From NCBI RefSeq assembly GCF_012726345.1, contig NZ_PTXN01000005.1, forward strand, positions 186,001 through 250,000: DNA of 64,000 nucleotides, given 5' to 3'. Positions 8,438 through 16,764 of this stretch are shown in pieces. The stretch is from Marinomonas sp. UCMA 3892. Its GTDB lineage: Bacteria > Pseudomonadota > Gammaproteobacteria > Pseudomonadales > Marinomonadaceae. The notes beneath the pieces were generated by a model. That model searched no databases. It had not been told where the DNA came from and was given only the letters and a program-made list of their open reading frames with translations. Every line of letters begins with the position of its first letter. Within the stretch, counting starts at the first letter, position 1. The position numbers and the translations under genes are program-made.

Positions 8438-9673
8438 ATGGCACCTAGGTTAGATTTGGCGTTTGTGCGTTCTCAATTCCCAGCGTTTAAAGAACCTTCT
8501 TTAGCGGGTCAGGCGTTTTTTGATAATGCGGGTGGTTCTTATGCTTGTCAGGCGGTGATTGATCATTTAGATCAATATTATCGAGAAACCAAACTGCAGC
8601 CTTATCACCTTCATCCTGCAGCACAAAAAGCCGGTGCTCAGATGGATTTATCTCACGAGCGTTTAGCATCTTATTTGAATGTGAAGACTAGTGAAGTGCA
8701 TCTTGGACCTTCTACCTCTCAGAATACGTATGTATTGGCGCAAGCTTTTGGCAAGATTCTAAAAGCGGGCGACGAGATCATTGTCACTAATCAAGATCAC
8801 GAAGCAAACATTGGTGTTTGGCGTGCATTAGAAGTACGTGGAATCGTGATTAAAGAATGGCAAGTGGATGCTCAGACTGGATCATTAGATATTAATAACT
8901 TAGAGACCCTTTTTACGGAACGAACCAAGCTTTTAGCTTTTACTCATTGCTCAAATATTGTCGCTGAAATCAATCCAGTAGCGGATATTTGCGCACGAGC
9001 GAAAGCGGCGGGAATTGCGACTGTGGTTGATGGTGTATCTTTTGCCGGTCATGGTTTGCCAGATGTGGATGCATTGGGTGCGGATATTTATCTATTCTCG
9101 CTTTATAAAGCGTATGGAACGCATCTTGGTGTGATGGTCATTCGCGATGCCATGGCTGATAAATTGGGTAATCAGGCGCATTATTTTAACAAAGCTTATC
9201 GTCAAAAATGGTTTGTGCCTGCAGGACCTGATCATGCTCAAGTGGCGGCAAGCAGTGGAGTGTTGGACTATTTTGATGCCTTGCACGATCATCATTTCGA
9301 TGCAACGGACTCTGGTGCTGAAAAAGCCCTGCGCGTGAGAAATTTGTTCCATGATGCCGAACAAGTCTTGTTGGCCAAGTTGCTTCGCTTTGTCGATCAA
9401 CATCCTAAGTTGACCTTACTTGGAACGGCAGATCCTGCGAAGAGAGCCGCCACGGTGTCGATTATTCCCAAAGGACAAACACCTCAGGAACTGGCGCAGA
9501 AATTAGTTGATCAAGGCATTATTTGTGGAGCAGGGCACTTCTATGCCGTGCGTTTGCTAGAAGCGATGGGGGTGGACACAAGTACAGGCGTGGTTCGCTT
9601 GTCATTTGTTCATTATACGAATGACGAAGAAATGGATCAGTTGATCGAGGCTTTAGATAAGGCGCTTTCATAG
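8438..9673 (+). CDS. Class V aminotransferase / cysteine desulfurase-like enzyme
   Basis: A 411-residue fold-type I PLP enzyme of the class V (cysteine desulfurase-like) group. The cofactor-binding lysine is Lys224 in FSLYKAYGTHLG, and the PLP-aspartate region is TVVDGVSFAGHGLPDVDALG. At the position where group II desulfurases have a catalytic cysteine loop (RAGHHCAQP), this protein reads CGAGHFYAVRL, so the usual cysteine is missing and true desulfurase activity is doubtful. AAGGAG precedes the ATG. The divergent Lrp-type gene suggests amino-acid-responsive control. Actual substrate unknown. Confidence 0.85.
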   Translation: MAPRLDLAFVRSQFPAFKEPSLAGQAFFDNAGGSYACQAVIDHLDQYYRETKLQPYHLHPAAQKAGAQMDLSHERLASYLNVKTSEVHLGPSTSQNTYVLAQAFGKILKAGDEIIVTNQDHEANIGVWRALEVRGIVIKEWQVDAQTGSLDINNLETLFTERTKLLAFTHCSNIVAEINPVADICARAKAAGIATVVDGVSFAGHGLPDVDALGADIYLFSLYKAYGTHLGVMVIRDAMADKLGNQAHYFNKAYRQKWFVPAGPDHAQVAASSGVLDYFDALHDHHFDATDSGAEKALRVRNLFHDAEQVLLAKLLRFVDQHPKLTLLGTADPAKRAATVSIIPKGQTPQELAQKLVDQGIICGAGHFYAVRLLEAMGVDTSTGVVRLSFVHYTNDEEMDQLIEALDKALS

Positions 9674-9679
9674 GACTAG

Positions 9680-9718
9680 AGCGAGGGTAGATTTTGTCTC
9701 TGCACTCGCTGTTTTTTT
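9680..9718 (+). terminator. Possible terminator of the class V enzyme gene
   Basis: A short stem AGCGAG (9680-9685) / CTCGCT (9705-9710) is followed by G and seven T. The loop is long (19 bases), so the call is tentative. Confidence 0.45.
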
Positions 9719-9725
9719 ACGTGAA

Positions 9726-10382
9726 TTATTCTTTAGTTGGTTCTGGCCAAGAATCATAATGAATTGCAGAGCTAGCATCTCGTCTTGGTAACCAGCCAGC
9801 CCTTTCTAGGTCTGGCGTGTCATGAAATGTGTCCACATAGCCCACGCACAAATAGGCAATGATATCGATGGATTCAGGAATGTTAAGCGTGTCGCGTATG
9901 ACCTTGTCATGAATAATACTGACCCAGCCAACACCGAGGTTTTCCGCTCTTGCGGCTAGCCATAGATTTTGTACCGCGCACACCGAACTGAATAGATCCA
10001 TTTCTGGCTTCGCGGTTCGCCCTAATACAACAGAGCCCGTCCGGCTGCGATCGCATGTCACACAAATACCCAGTGGCGCTTCTTCAATGCCTTCTAGTTT
10101 GAAACTCTTATATTGCTCTTTACGCTTGCCTTCAAACAGTTCGGTTGCTTCGGCGTGAGCTTGCAAAAATCCTTGTTTAATTTGCGTCTTGGATTCTGCT
10201 TTGGTGACAAGAATGAAGTCCCAAGGCTGCATAAAACCGACGCTTGGCGCATGGTGTGCAGCCAATAATATGCGCTCTAAAACATCGTTCGGAATAGGAT
10301 CGGGTTTGAATTCTCGTCGTACATCTCGACGAGAAAATATGGTCTTGTAAACTGCGTCGCGCTCTTCTGGAGTGATGTTCAT
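9726..10382 (-). CDS. bluB: 5,6-dimethylbenzimidazole synthase BluB
   Basis: A 218-residue flavin-destructase of the nitroreductase fold that converts reduced FMN and oxygen into 5,6-dimethylbenzimidazole, the lower ligand of cobalamin. Typical motifs are SRRDVRREFKPDPIP near residue 17, LAAHHAPSVGFMQPWDF near 40-56, and NLWLAARAENLGVGWVS near 140. Length fits the family. No other cobalamin gene is in the window, so it probably supports salvage or a pathway encoded elsewhere. The start codon lies in one arm of an inverted repeat and has no good ribosome binding site. Confidence 0.92.
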   Translation of the reverse strand: MNITPEERDAVYKTIFSRRDVRREFKPDPIPNDVLERILLAAHHAPSVGFMQPWDFILVTKAESKTQIKQGFLQAHAEATELFEGKRKEQYKSFKLEGIEEAPLGICVTCDRSRTGSVVLGRTAKPEMDLFSSVCAVQNLWLAARAENLGVGWVSIIHDKVIRDTLNIPESIDIIAYLCVGYVDTFHDTPDLERAGWLPRRDASSAIHYDSWPEPTKE

Positions 10383-10418
10383 AATATCGACTTTCGCAAT
10401 TGGATAGATCGATATTAT
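10381..10418. promoter_or_regulatory. Inverted repeat over the bluB start codon
   Basis: ATAATATCGA at 10381-10390 and TCGATATTAT at 10409-10418 form a perfect 10-bp inverted repeat with an 18-base spacer. On the minus strand the downstream arm contains the first two bases of the bluB ATG. It could be an RNA hairpin hiding the start, or an operator. Confidence 0.45.
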
Positions 10419-10473
10419 GAGGAGTTATGATGTTTTATGCCAATGAGGAAAACTTGGGTTAAAGAGATTTTTT

Positions 10474-11001
10474 CTACGCTTGATCGCTACAAACCGCCTT
10501 TAGTAATAAATCATCGCTTTCAAGTGGATACCAAGTTGAAGTTGATGGCTGTTTTGAATCTGGGGAGGCTGTAAAAGATTGAGTGAAATCTGTTCTGGCG
10601 CCTTGTACGCAATCGACTATTTGTGGAACGCGTTTCGCCATGTGGCGACGTTCAAAAAAGTACAAGTCGACTAGAACAAGGTTCGGATCAATTTTATTTT
10701 TTGCAGAATTCTCTACATCGGCAGCGATAAAACGAAGAGTTTGTGGGAATACGTAGCTCCAAGGACGCCATGGGGCTTCTTCTTGAACAGCTTTTATAAC
10801 GACAACGCCTTCTGGCAGTAAGCTCGTTTGATGATCGTACCAGTCGTATTCACCTTGAATTTGAAAACCAAGCATGGCAACACCAGCAAACACAGGAACC
10901 AGCCATTTCGGCGCGGTTTGTTTGGTTATTTTTCTTAACAACAGAGCAATACCTGCGCCGCCAATACCGGCAAAAACGGTAGCAATGAGTTCCCAAAACA
11001 T
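10474..11001 (-). CDS. Hypothetical membrane-anchored protein in symporter locus
   Basis: A 175-residue protein, counted from the ATG at 11001 that follows AGAGAA. The N-terminus has two hydrophobic segments (FWELIATVFAGIGGAGIALL at 2-21 and WLVPVFAGVAMLGF at about 33-46), then a soluble domain of about 120 residues with two cysteines. I recognise no domain. It lies 100 bases after the symporter large subunit on the same strand with a hairpin between, so it may be a distal member of that operon. An accessory role in transport is only a guess from position. Confidence 0.7.
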   Translation of the reverse strand: MFWELIATVFAGIGGAGIALLLRKITKQTAPKWLVPVFAGVAMLGFQIQGEYDWYDHQTSLLPEGVVVIKAVQEEAPWRPWSYVFPQTLRFIAADVENSAKNKIDPNLVLVDLYFFERRHMAKRVPQIVDCVQGARTDFTQSFTASPDSKQPSTSTWYPLESDDLLLKAVCSDQA

Positions 11002-11045
11002 AAGCGTTCTCTTTTTTGATATTTTGTAGATTTTTATTATAAGGA

Positions 11046-11077
11046 AATTGGGCCTCACAAAGAAGTGAGGCCCAATT
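11046..11077 (-). terminator. Hairpin between symporter gene and hypothetical gene
   Basis: A perfect 13-bp stem (11046-11058 with 11065-11077; core GGGCCTCAC) has a 6-base loop. There is only a weak T stretch after it on the minus strand. It may be a partial terminator or an RNA-processing site that lowers downstream expression. Confidence 0.55.
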
Positions 11078-11102
11078 GATAGGAAGTGCTTTTTGTTAAA
11101 TT

Positions 11103-12869
11103 TTAGTGGTCAACAGCACCGCCTGCACCTTGAGGGTAACGAACGCTTTCAACAAGGTCTTGGATTTCTTTTGGTGGTGGCGCTGTCATCGAAGAGACGG
11201 TAAACGCGACCACAAAGTTAATCACCGCACCAATGGCGCCGAATGACAATGGTGATACACCAAACCACCAATTATCTGGAGTATTGGCGAACGACGCTGT
11301 ACCGGGGATGAAGAACCAGCCAAGGAATAAGAAAATATAAACCAAGGTAGAAATCAGACCCGCTAGCATACCAGCGATTGCCCCAGTGCTATTCACACGT
11401 TTAGAGAAGATACCCATCATTAGAGCAGGGAAGATAGAGGCTGCAGCAATACCAAAGGCTAATGCTACTACCTGAGCCGCGAAGCCCGGTGGATTCATGC
11501 CTAAGTAAGTAGCCAATGCTATGGCGACGAACATGGATATCCTTGCAACCCTGAGTTCTCCTTTGTCACTAATATTGGGGTTTATTGATCCTTTTATTAA
11601 GTCATGACTTATTGCAGACGAAATTGCTAATAGTAGACCGGCAGCGGTTGAAAGTGCTGCCGCCAAACCGCCGGCAGCAATCAGACCAACTACCCAACCA
11701 GGAAGGTTTGCAATTTCTGGGTTTGCCAATACAAGAATATCACCGTTAACCGTTAATTCATTACCAGCCCAACCACGCGCAGTTGCCTCGTCTTTGAAAG
11801 CTGGAACATCGTTATAGAACTGTACTCGACCATCGCCATTTTTATCGTCGAACTTGATAAGACCGGTAGTTTCCCAAGTTTGAACCCAATCAGGACGTTC
11901 AGCATACTCAATAGGTGCCGCTGTTGGGCCAGAAGGATAGATGGTGGTCAACAAGTTCAAACGAGCCATAGACGCAACAGCAGGTGCTGTTAGGTATAGC
12001 AAAGCAATGAATACTAGCGCCCAACCAGCAGACCAACGAGCATCGGCCACTTTAGGAACAGTAAAGAAACGAATAATAACGTGTGGTAGGCCTGCTGTAC
12101 CTATCATCAGAGATAGCGTAAACAGAACCATATTCAGTTTGTTATCAACATCGGCTGTGTAATCTCTAAAGCCAAGTTCTCGTACCACTTCATCTAACTT
12201 TTGTAGCAACGGCATGCCAGATTCAGTGTGGTTAGAGAAAAGACCGACAGCAGGTATAAATGTGTCTGTTAATTGTAAGGAGATGAAAACCGCAGGAATA
12301 GTGTAAGCGATGATTAGAACCACATATTGCGCAACCTGCGTATAAGTGATGCCTTTCATGCCACCTAATACTGCGTAGAAGAATACCACAACCGCAGCGA
12401 TCAAAAGACCTGTGTTGTTATCTACTTCCAAGAAGCGAGAGAATGCTACGCCTGCACCAGTCATTTGGCCGATTACATAGGTAACTGAAGCAATGATTAA
12501 ACATGCAACCGCTACTAAACGAGCGGTACCACTGTAGAAACGATCGCCGATGAAGTCTGGCACGGTAAACTTACCAAATTTACGTAAGTAAGGTGCAAGT
12601 AACATAGCCAGTAATACATAGCCGCCAGTCCAACCCATTAAATAAGTTGAGTTAGCGTAACCGCCTGCTGCGATCAACCCCGCCATGGATATGAAAGACG
12701 CTGCAGACATCCAATCAGCAGCTGTTGCCATACCATTAAGTACCGGATGGACGCCACCGCCTGCAACGTAGAACTCTTTTGTCGAACCAGCTCGAGCCCA
12801 AAATGCAATACCAAAATAAAGCGCAAAGGAGCCGCCGACGAAAAGTAAATTGATAGTAAATTGATCCAT
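11103..12869 (-). CDS. Sodium:solute symporter large subunit, VC_2705 subfamily (ActP-like)
   Basis: A 588-residue SSSF permease with about 13-14 membrane helices. Family features include FYVAGGGVHPVLNGMATAAD (residues 33-52), AADWMSAASFISMAGLIAAG and GFAAQVVALAFGIAAASIFP. Between helices (about residues 310-385) is a hydrophilic insert with DDKNGDGRVQFYND, which has the spacing of an EF-hand calcium loop. The pair with a DUF4212-type small subunit 5 bases upstream defines the VC_2705 subfamily. Members are thought to carry acetate or similar short acids with sodium; the substrate here is inferred. Confidence 0.9.
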   Translation of the reverse strand: MDQFTINLLFVGGSFALYFGIAFWARAGSTKEFYVAGGGVHPVLNGMATAADWMSAASFISMAGLIAAGGYANSTYLMGWTGGYVLLAMLLAPYLRKFGKFTVPDFIGDRFYSGTARLVAVACLIIASVTYVIGQMTGAGVAFSRFLEVDNNTGLLIAAVVVFFYAVLGGMKGITYTQVAQYVVLIIAYTIPAVFISLQLTDTFIPAVGLFSNHTESGMPLLQKLDEVVRELGFRDYTADVDNKLNMVLFTLSLMIGTAGLPHVIIRFFTVPKVADARWSAGWALVFIALLYLTAPAVASMARLNLLTTIYPSGPTAAPIEYAERPDWVQTWETTGLIKFDDKNGDGRVQFYNDVPAFKDEATARGWAGNELTVNGDILVLANPEIANLPGWVVGLIAAGGLAAALSTAAGLLLAISSAISHDLIKGSINPNISDKGELRVARISMFVAIALATYLGMNPPGFAAQVVALAFGIAAASIFPALMMGIFSKRVNSTGAIAGMLAGLISTLVYIFLFLGWFFIPGTASFANTPDNWWFGVSPLSFGAIGAVINFVVAFTVSSMTAPPPKEIQDLVESVRYPQGAGGAVDH

Positions 12870-12874
12870 GCGAC

Positions 12875-13135
12875 TTACTCCTGAAGGCCAAATTCTTCAT
12901 CAAGCTTGTTCATTCTCCAAGCGTAGAAGAAGGTCAAAGCGATGAATACAAGAATGGAGCCTTGCTGAGCGAACCAGAAGCCTAAATCAGCACCTCCAAT
13001 CATAATGCCTGAGAGCATGGGACGAAGTAGAATGGCACAACCGTAGGATGCTAATGCCCAAACCACTAAACTGCCTAGTATCAGCCTGAGGTTTGCTTGC
13101 CAGTATTTTTCTGCATTAATATTATGATCTGACAC
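12875..13135 (-). CDS. Sodium/solute symporter small subunit (DUF4212 type)
   Basis: An 86-residue membrane protein with two hydrophobic segments (about residues 17-37 and 49-69) and the signature AEKYWQANLRLILGSLVVWA near the N-terminus, plus FWFAQQGSILVFIALTFFYA. This is the small partner that precedes VC_2705-type symporters. AAGGAGAT stands before the ATG, and its stop is 5 bases before the large subunit start, so the two are clearly cotranscribed and probably form a complex. Confidence 0.9.
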   Translation of the reverse strand: MSDHNINAEKYWQANLRLILGSLVVWALASYGCAILLRPMLSGIMIGGADLGFWFAQQGSILVFIALTFFYAWRMNKLDEEFGLQE

Positions 13136-13300
13136 GGTAGATCTCCTTATAATTATTGTTATACGCCCTATTAATTTAGCAGGCAGTTGTCTAATAAGAA
13201 GTCAGACTTTAGTCGAATAGAGTGATTTTTAATCAATATATGTCTAGGCGGGATTTACGTAATATTGCCTTTCATTGCCTTTCGAAAGAGAGTAAGAGAA

Positions 13301-13951
13301 ATGAACATAAATATTAAACAAAAGATTCTTTCGGTTTGTGCTGAAAAAATAAAACAAAAAGGTGATGGTGTTCAGGTATCGTTTTATGCTTTTTTTGCCA
13401 ATAAAAATGATGATCCTATCACCTTGATGGCTGTTGCCCGTTGGTGGATTGAAGAACAGCAACTGAATCACTTCGAAAAAGCCACCAAGATTTATGCCAT
13501 GGTGGTATCGCTTGATGACTCATCAGTATTTCAATCATCTTATGCTGAACAAAATAAAGGCCTTAATCATCTAACCTTGAGTGTGGCGAATCTCGATTCC
13601 TCTCTTGAATTTTATTGTCACCTTCTAGGTTTTAAAGCAGAAGTACGTTGGAATACAGGCGCCTATTTGTCATACAGGGATTGTTGGCTTTGTTTATCGC
13701 TGGGTGAAGCCAAACCTAGTCGGGATTATACGCATTTTGCTTTTAGTTTTGACTTATCAGCTATGTCTCGTGTTCAGCAAAAAAATGCTTTTCAAGCAGT
13801 GAAGCAATGGCAAGTAAATAGCAGTGAAGGGGATTCTTTATATATTGAAGACCCTGATGGTCATAAGTTAGAACTGCATTCAGGTTCCCTTGCTACACGT
13901 CTTGAGTCTTTAAAAACTAAACCTTATGAAGGATTGGAGTGGTTACATTAA
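13301..13951 (+). CDS. Two-domain protein: DUF6500-like N-terminus plus FosA-like glyoxalase
   Basis: A 216-residue protein from ATG 13301, which follows a purine-rich AGAGAGTAAGAGAA and is preferred over TTG 13265. Residues 1-85 resemble a short conserved family I believe is DUF6500 (VSFYAFFANKNDDP, ARWWIEEQQLNHF). Residues 87-216 are a vicinal-oxygen-chelate domain closely matching FosA: GLNHLTLSV (His90), DYTHFAF (His145), DGHKLELH (Glu191) as metal ligands, Tyr and Trp in GAYLSYRDCWLCLS, the potassium-site loop SSEGDSLY, and Arg200. FosA adds glutathione to fosfomycin. Here the FosA phosphonate-binding Lys90 is Gln171, so fosfomycin resistance is uncertain. Confidence 0.78.
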   Translation: MNINIKQKILSVCAEKIKQKGDGVQVSFYAFFANKNDDPITLMAVARWWIEEQQLNHFEKATKIYAMVVSLDDSSVFQSSYAEQNKGLNHLTLSVANLDSSLEFYCHLLGFKAEVRWNTGAYLSYRDCWLCLSLGEAKPSRDYTHFAFSFDLSAMSRVQQKNAFQAVKQWQVNSSEGDSLYIEDPDGHKLELHSGSLATRLESLKTKPYEGLEWLH

Positions 13952-14076
13952 ATCTGTACCATATTAGTCCTACTAAAGAAGAATAGCCTTCTTGATGACT
14001 GATCTTTTGGTGAGGGTTTTTAATCATTGCGTATGTCATAATCGACCAGTGACAGACTTGTCTTAGGAGACAAAGA

Positions 14077-14544
14077 GTGATTCAAGCAATTTTCGTGTCG
14101 AAAAAATCCAAACAATCCCAGATAGGGATTGATGCTGTCAAAGTGGATGCGGGTAAAGGCATCGTAGGCGACCGATATTACGGAAAAAAGGGCACAGACG
14201 GCCCTAATATTACCTTTGTCGAAAGTGAAGAGATCGCAGCTTTTAATGCTAACTTTGGACAAAGTATTGCTCTATCAGCGACTAGAAGAAATATAGTGAC
14301 CCAAGGCGTGCGACTGAACCAATTAGTTGGTCAAGAGTTCTCTATTGGTGATGTACGTTTTTACGGAGTTGAACTGTGTGAGCCTTGTGGCTCGCTGGGA
14401 AAATCGCTAGCCAATGATTCTATATCATCACCACAAGTCGTGAGAGCTTGGCTTCATCGTGGTGGTTTAAGAGCCAATGTTTTAAGTACTGGAATATTAA
14501 GAACAGGCATGCAATTTAATTTGATCCCAAGAAACAGCAAATAG
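14077..14544 (+). CDS. MOSC domain protein
   Basis: A 155-residue stand-alone MOSC domain, the fold used by molybdenum cofactor sulfurase C-termini and YiiM-like enzymes. Visible features are GIVGDRYYGKKG near residues 28-39, the RRNIVTQGVRLNQLVGQEF block near 69-87, and the conserved cysteine region GVELCEPCGSLGKSL near 96-110. The start is GTG 14077 behind TAGGAGA. It probably handles sulfur or molybdenum cofactor chemistry, but the exact reaction is unknown. A hairpin overlaps its stop codon. Confidence 0.88.
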   Translation: MIQAIFVSKKSKQSQIGIDAVKVDAGKGIVGDRYYGKKGTDGPNITFVESEEIAAFNANFGQSIALSATRRNIVTQGVRLNQLVGQEFSIGDVRFYGVELCEPCGSLGKSLANDSISSPQVVRAWLHRGGLRANVLSTGILRTGMQFNLIPRNSK

Positions 14545-14560
14545 TATTTCTTGGGATCAA
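14521..14560. terminator. Bidirectional hairpin between MOSC gene and class V enzyme gene
   Basis: A perfect 14-bp inverted repeat, TTGATCCCAAGAAA (14521-14534) and its complement (14547-14560), spans the MOSC stop codon and precedes the 3' end of the convergent gene. It probably serves both transcripts, although there is no long T-run. Confidence 0.6.
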
Positions 14561-14572
14561 AGGATAGGATAT

Positions 14573-16246
14573 TTAAGCGAAGTCAGTTGCCAGAACAAAG
14601 CGTTTAATATCGTTGAACTCCGTATTAAATGGTTGAATTTGCGGTTGATATTTTCCTGCTAAGCAGTCTGTTACAACGGCTTCTGCGGCGATTAAATAAG
14701 CCATTTTATCTTCTACTGGACTTAGTTTTGGTTCCTTGATTGGTGCCTTCCATAACAAGTCGTTGAGCGATTTAGGTGTTGCCGATTTACCTTGAAAACG
14801 CCACAAATCGCTTTTTTGATCGTATGCGTAGTAGGGTAATAATGTCGTGCCATGTTTCGCGACAAAATCGATGGCGTCTAATATAAATGTGGCTTCTGCT
14901 TCATCTAAGAAATAGTTCAAATTGAAACGAACCCAACCCGGTTTGACTAGCTTCTCGCCTTTTTTCATCGCTTCTTGGATTCGTTCAGACTCAGCTTTGC
15001 CAATGCCTAATAGTTGGTGTCCATAAGGGCCTGCGCAAGAGCAACCACCGCGAACTTGAATACCAAATAAGTCGTTTAATAATGCGGTGATAAAGCCGTG
15101 ATGCAAATAGCCAAAATCCGTTTTGATGCGAAACGCGGTAATGGACAAGCGCGCCGCTTGATCGTGTCCTAGCCGCTCAATCCTTGGGTGGTTCCGCCAA
15201 CGCTGGTCGATCATCTTCACCAGCTCATGTTCACGCACTTCGATAGCCTTTTCACCAACGGCTTGTTTAAGCTGAAATACCAAACCAGCACGAATCGATT
15301 CGACAATACTGGGTGTACCGCCTTCTTCTCGGCGTTCACCAACGGGTAAAAAAGTATGGTCGTCTGGGGTAACAAAAGATACCGTGCCACCACCGATCAG
15401 ACTGGGCTTGGAATTATGAATCACGGTTTTTTTAACCACTAAAATCCCTGGAGTACCTGGGCCACCAATGAATTTATGAGTGGAGAAAAAGATCGCATCT
15501 TTAGCCAGATCTGAGGACGCATTTGGGTTCATGTTCAGTGCAACATAAGGCGCCGCTGCAGCAAAATCCCAAAAAGCCAACGCTTGGTAGCGATGGAGCA
15601 AGGCGGTAATGGCACCTTGGTCGCATAAAATGCCTGTGACGTTGGACGCTGCGCTGAAACTACCGATGAGACGTTTACCTTGTTTAGCCTGCAACTCTGT
15701 TTCTAAAGTGGCTAGACACACACCACCGTCTTTGGACTCGGGAATACGGATCACTTCAACGCCCAACTCTCGCCATGGTAATTCATTGGAATGGTGTTCA
15801 TATGGACCAATGAAAACGCAGATTTCAGACTTTTCAGACGGACTCAATTGGCGCAGACTTAATTGGCTAATCAAGGTGTTAATCGCGCTGGTGGCACCGC
15901 TGCCGCAAAATATGACTAGGTCATCTTCACTGGCATTAACCGCTTGTCTAATTTGTTGGCGTGCTTGTTCTCGGAATGCCGTTGTTTGTTGGCCGGTGGC
16001 ATTGGCTTCGGTGTGCGTGTTGGCATAAAGCGGTAAGACATGTTGGCGAATGGCGTCTTCGATAAAGTCTAGACTACGGCCGGAGGCTGTGTAGTCAGCG
16101 TAAGTCAAAGTTCTGGTGCCAAAAGGTGTTGGTATTTGCGTGTCTTTACCAATAATGCCATCACGAATGCGGGCAAACAAAGCGTCTTTATCTAATGACG
16201 TATTGGCATTTTGATCGGTTATGTTCTCTGCGGCAGCAATGGACAT
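14573..16246 (-). CDS. Class V PLP enzyme, cysteine desulfurase-like, 557 aa
   Basis: A long fold-type I PLP enzyme. The start at 16246 follows AAAAGGAAAG. The cofactor lysine is about Lys258 in FFSTHKFIGGPGTPG, the PLP-binding Asp/His region is AFWDFAAAAPY, and an active-site-type loop RGGCSCAGPYGHQLLG carries two cysteines at the place of the desulfurase cysteine. The last 100 residues extend beyond a normal 400-residue desulfurase and have no motif I know. A DecR-like regulator lies 47 bases upstream on the same strand. DecR senses cysteine in E. coli, so a role in cysteine breakdown or sulfur mobilisation is plausible. Confidence 0.82.
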   Translation of the reverse strand: MSIAAAENITDQNANTSLDKDALFARIRDGIIGKDTQIPTPFGTRTLTYADYTASGRSLDFIEDAIRQHVLPLYANTHTEANATGQQTTAFREQARQQIRQAVNASEDDLVIFCGSGATSAINTLISQLSLRQLSPSEKSEICVFIGPYEHHSNELPWRELGVEVIRIPESKDGGVCLATLETELQAKQGKRLIGSFSAASNVTGILCDQGAITALLHRYQALAFWDFAAAAPYVALNMNPNASSDLAKDAIFFSTHKFIGGPGTPGILVVKKTVIHNSKPSLIGGGTVSFVTPDDHTFLPVGERREEGGTPSIVESIRAGLVFQLKQAVGEKAIEVREHELVKMIDQRWRNHPRIERLGHDQAARLSITAFRIKTDFGYLHHGFITALLNDLFGIQVRGGCSCAGPYGHQLLGIGKAESERIQEAMKKGEKLVKPGWVRFNLNYFLDEAEATFILDAIDFVAKHGTTLLPYYAYDQKSDLWRFQGKSATPKSLNDLLWKAPIKEPKLSPVEDKMAYLIAAEAVVTDCLAGKYQPQIQPFNTEFNDIKRFVLATDFA

Positions 16247-16293
16247 GTTTCTTTCCTTTTGGGCTTGCCGCATAGATAAATACTTTTGTCACA

Positions 16294-16764
16294 TTATGAT
16301 TTCGGGGTGGGCAAGGGCAACTGAGTTGTCCACTTAATTTGCTCCATCGCGAAGTTTGAGGTGACGTCAGTTAATGCGGTGGCACTAATTAATCGTTTAT
16401 AAAATTTGTCATACGCTGGAATGTCTTTTACCAACACACGAAGTAAGTAGTCGTATTCCCCTGCCATGCGATAAAACTCCACCACTTCAGGGAACTCGGC
16501 AACAACGCGGGCGAATTCTTCTGCCCAATTTGCATCATGCTGATTGGTTTTCACTTGGACAAAAACAGAAACTCCAAGCCCTAACTTGTCCGCGTCTAAA
16601 AGCGCGACACGGCGTTTAATAAAACCAGCATTTTCGAGCTTTTGAATTCGTCTCCAGCAAGGTGTTTTTGATAGGCCAACCTGCTGAGCCATCGACTCTG
16701 TGGAAATACTATCATCACTCTGAATTAAGGCAAGTAGTTGCAAATCTATCTCATCTAAGTGCAT
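16294..16764 (-). CDS. Lrp/AsnC family regulator, DecR (YbaO)-like
   Basis: A 156-residue Lrp-type regulator. The helix-turn-helix is at about residues 20-45 (SMAQQVGLSKTPCWRRIQKL), and the RAM domain holds FYRMAGEYDYLLRV and SNFAMEQIKWTTQLPL. These last two blocks match E. coli DecR closely, including the C-terminal AMEQIK-TT-LP pattern. DecR activates cysteine detoxification genes when cysteine is high. Cotranscription with the class V enzyme (47-base gap) suggests it controls that enzyme in response to cysteine. Confidence 0.88.
   Translation of the reverse strand: MHLDEIDLQLLALIQSDDSISTESMAQQVGLSKTPCWRRIQKLENAGFIKRRVALLDADKLGLGVSVFVQVKTNQHDANWAEEFARVVAEFPEVVEFYRMAGEYDYLLRVLVKDIPAYDKFYKRLISATALTDVTSNFAMEQIKWTTQLPLPTPKS

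Noticed and set aside
10383..10473. Cobalamin riboswitch before bluB
   Set aside because: The space is only 91 bases and shows no B12-box-like conserved core, only the inverted repeat.
15609..16028. 139-codon plus-strand frame opposite the class V enzyme
   Set aside because: Antisense to well-conserved PLP-enzyme coding sequence and low in protein-like features.
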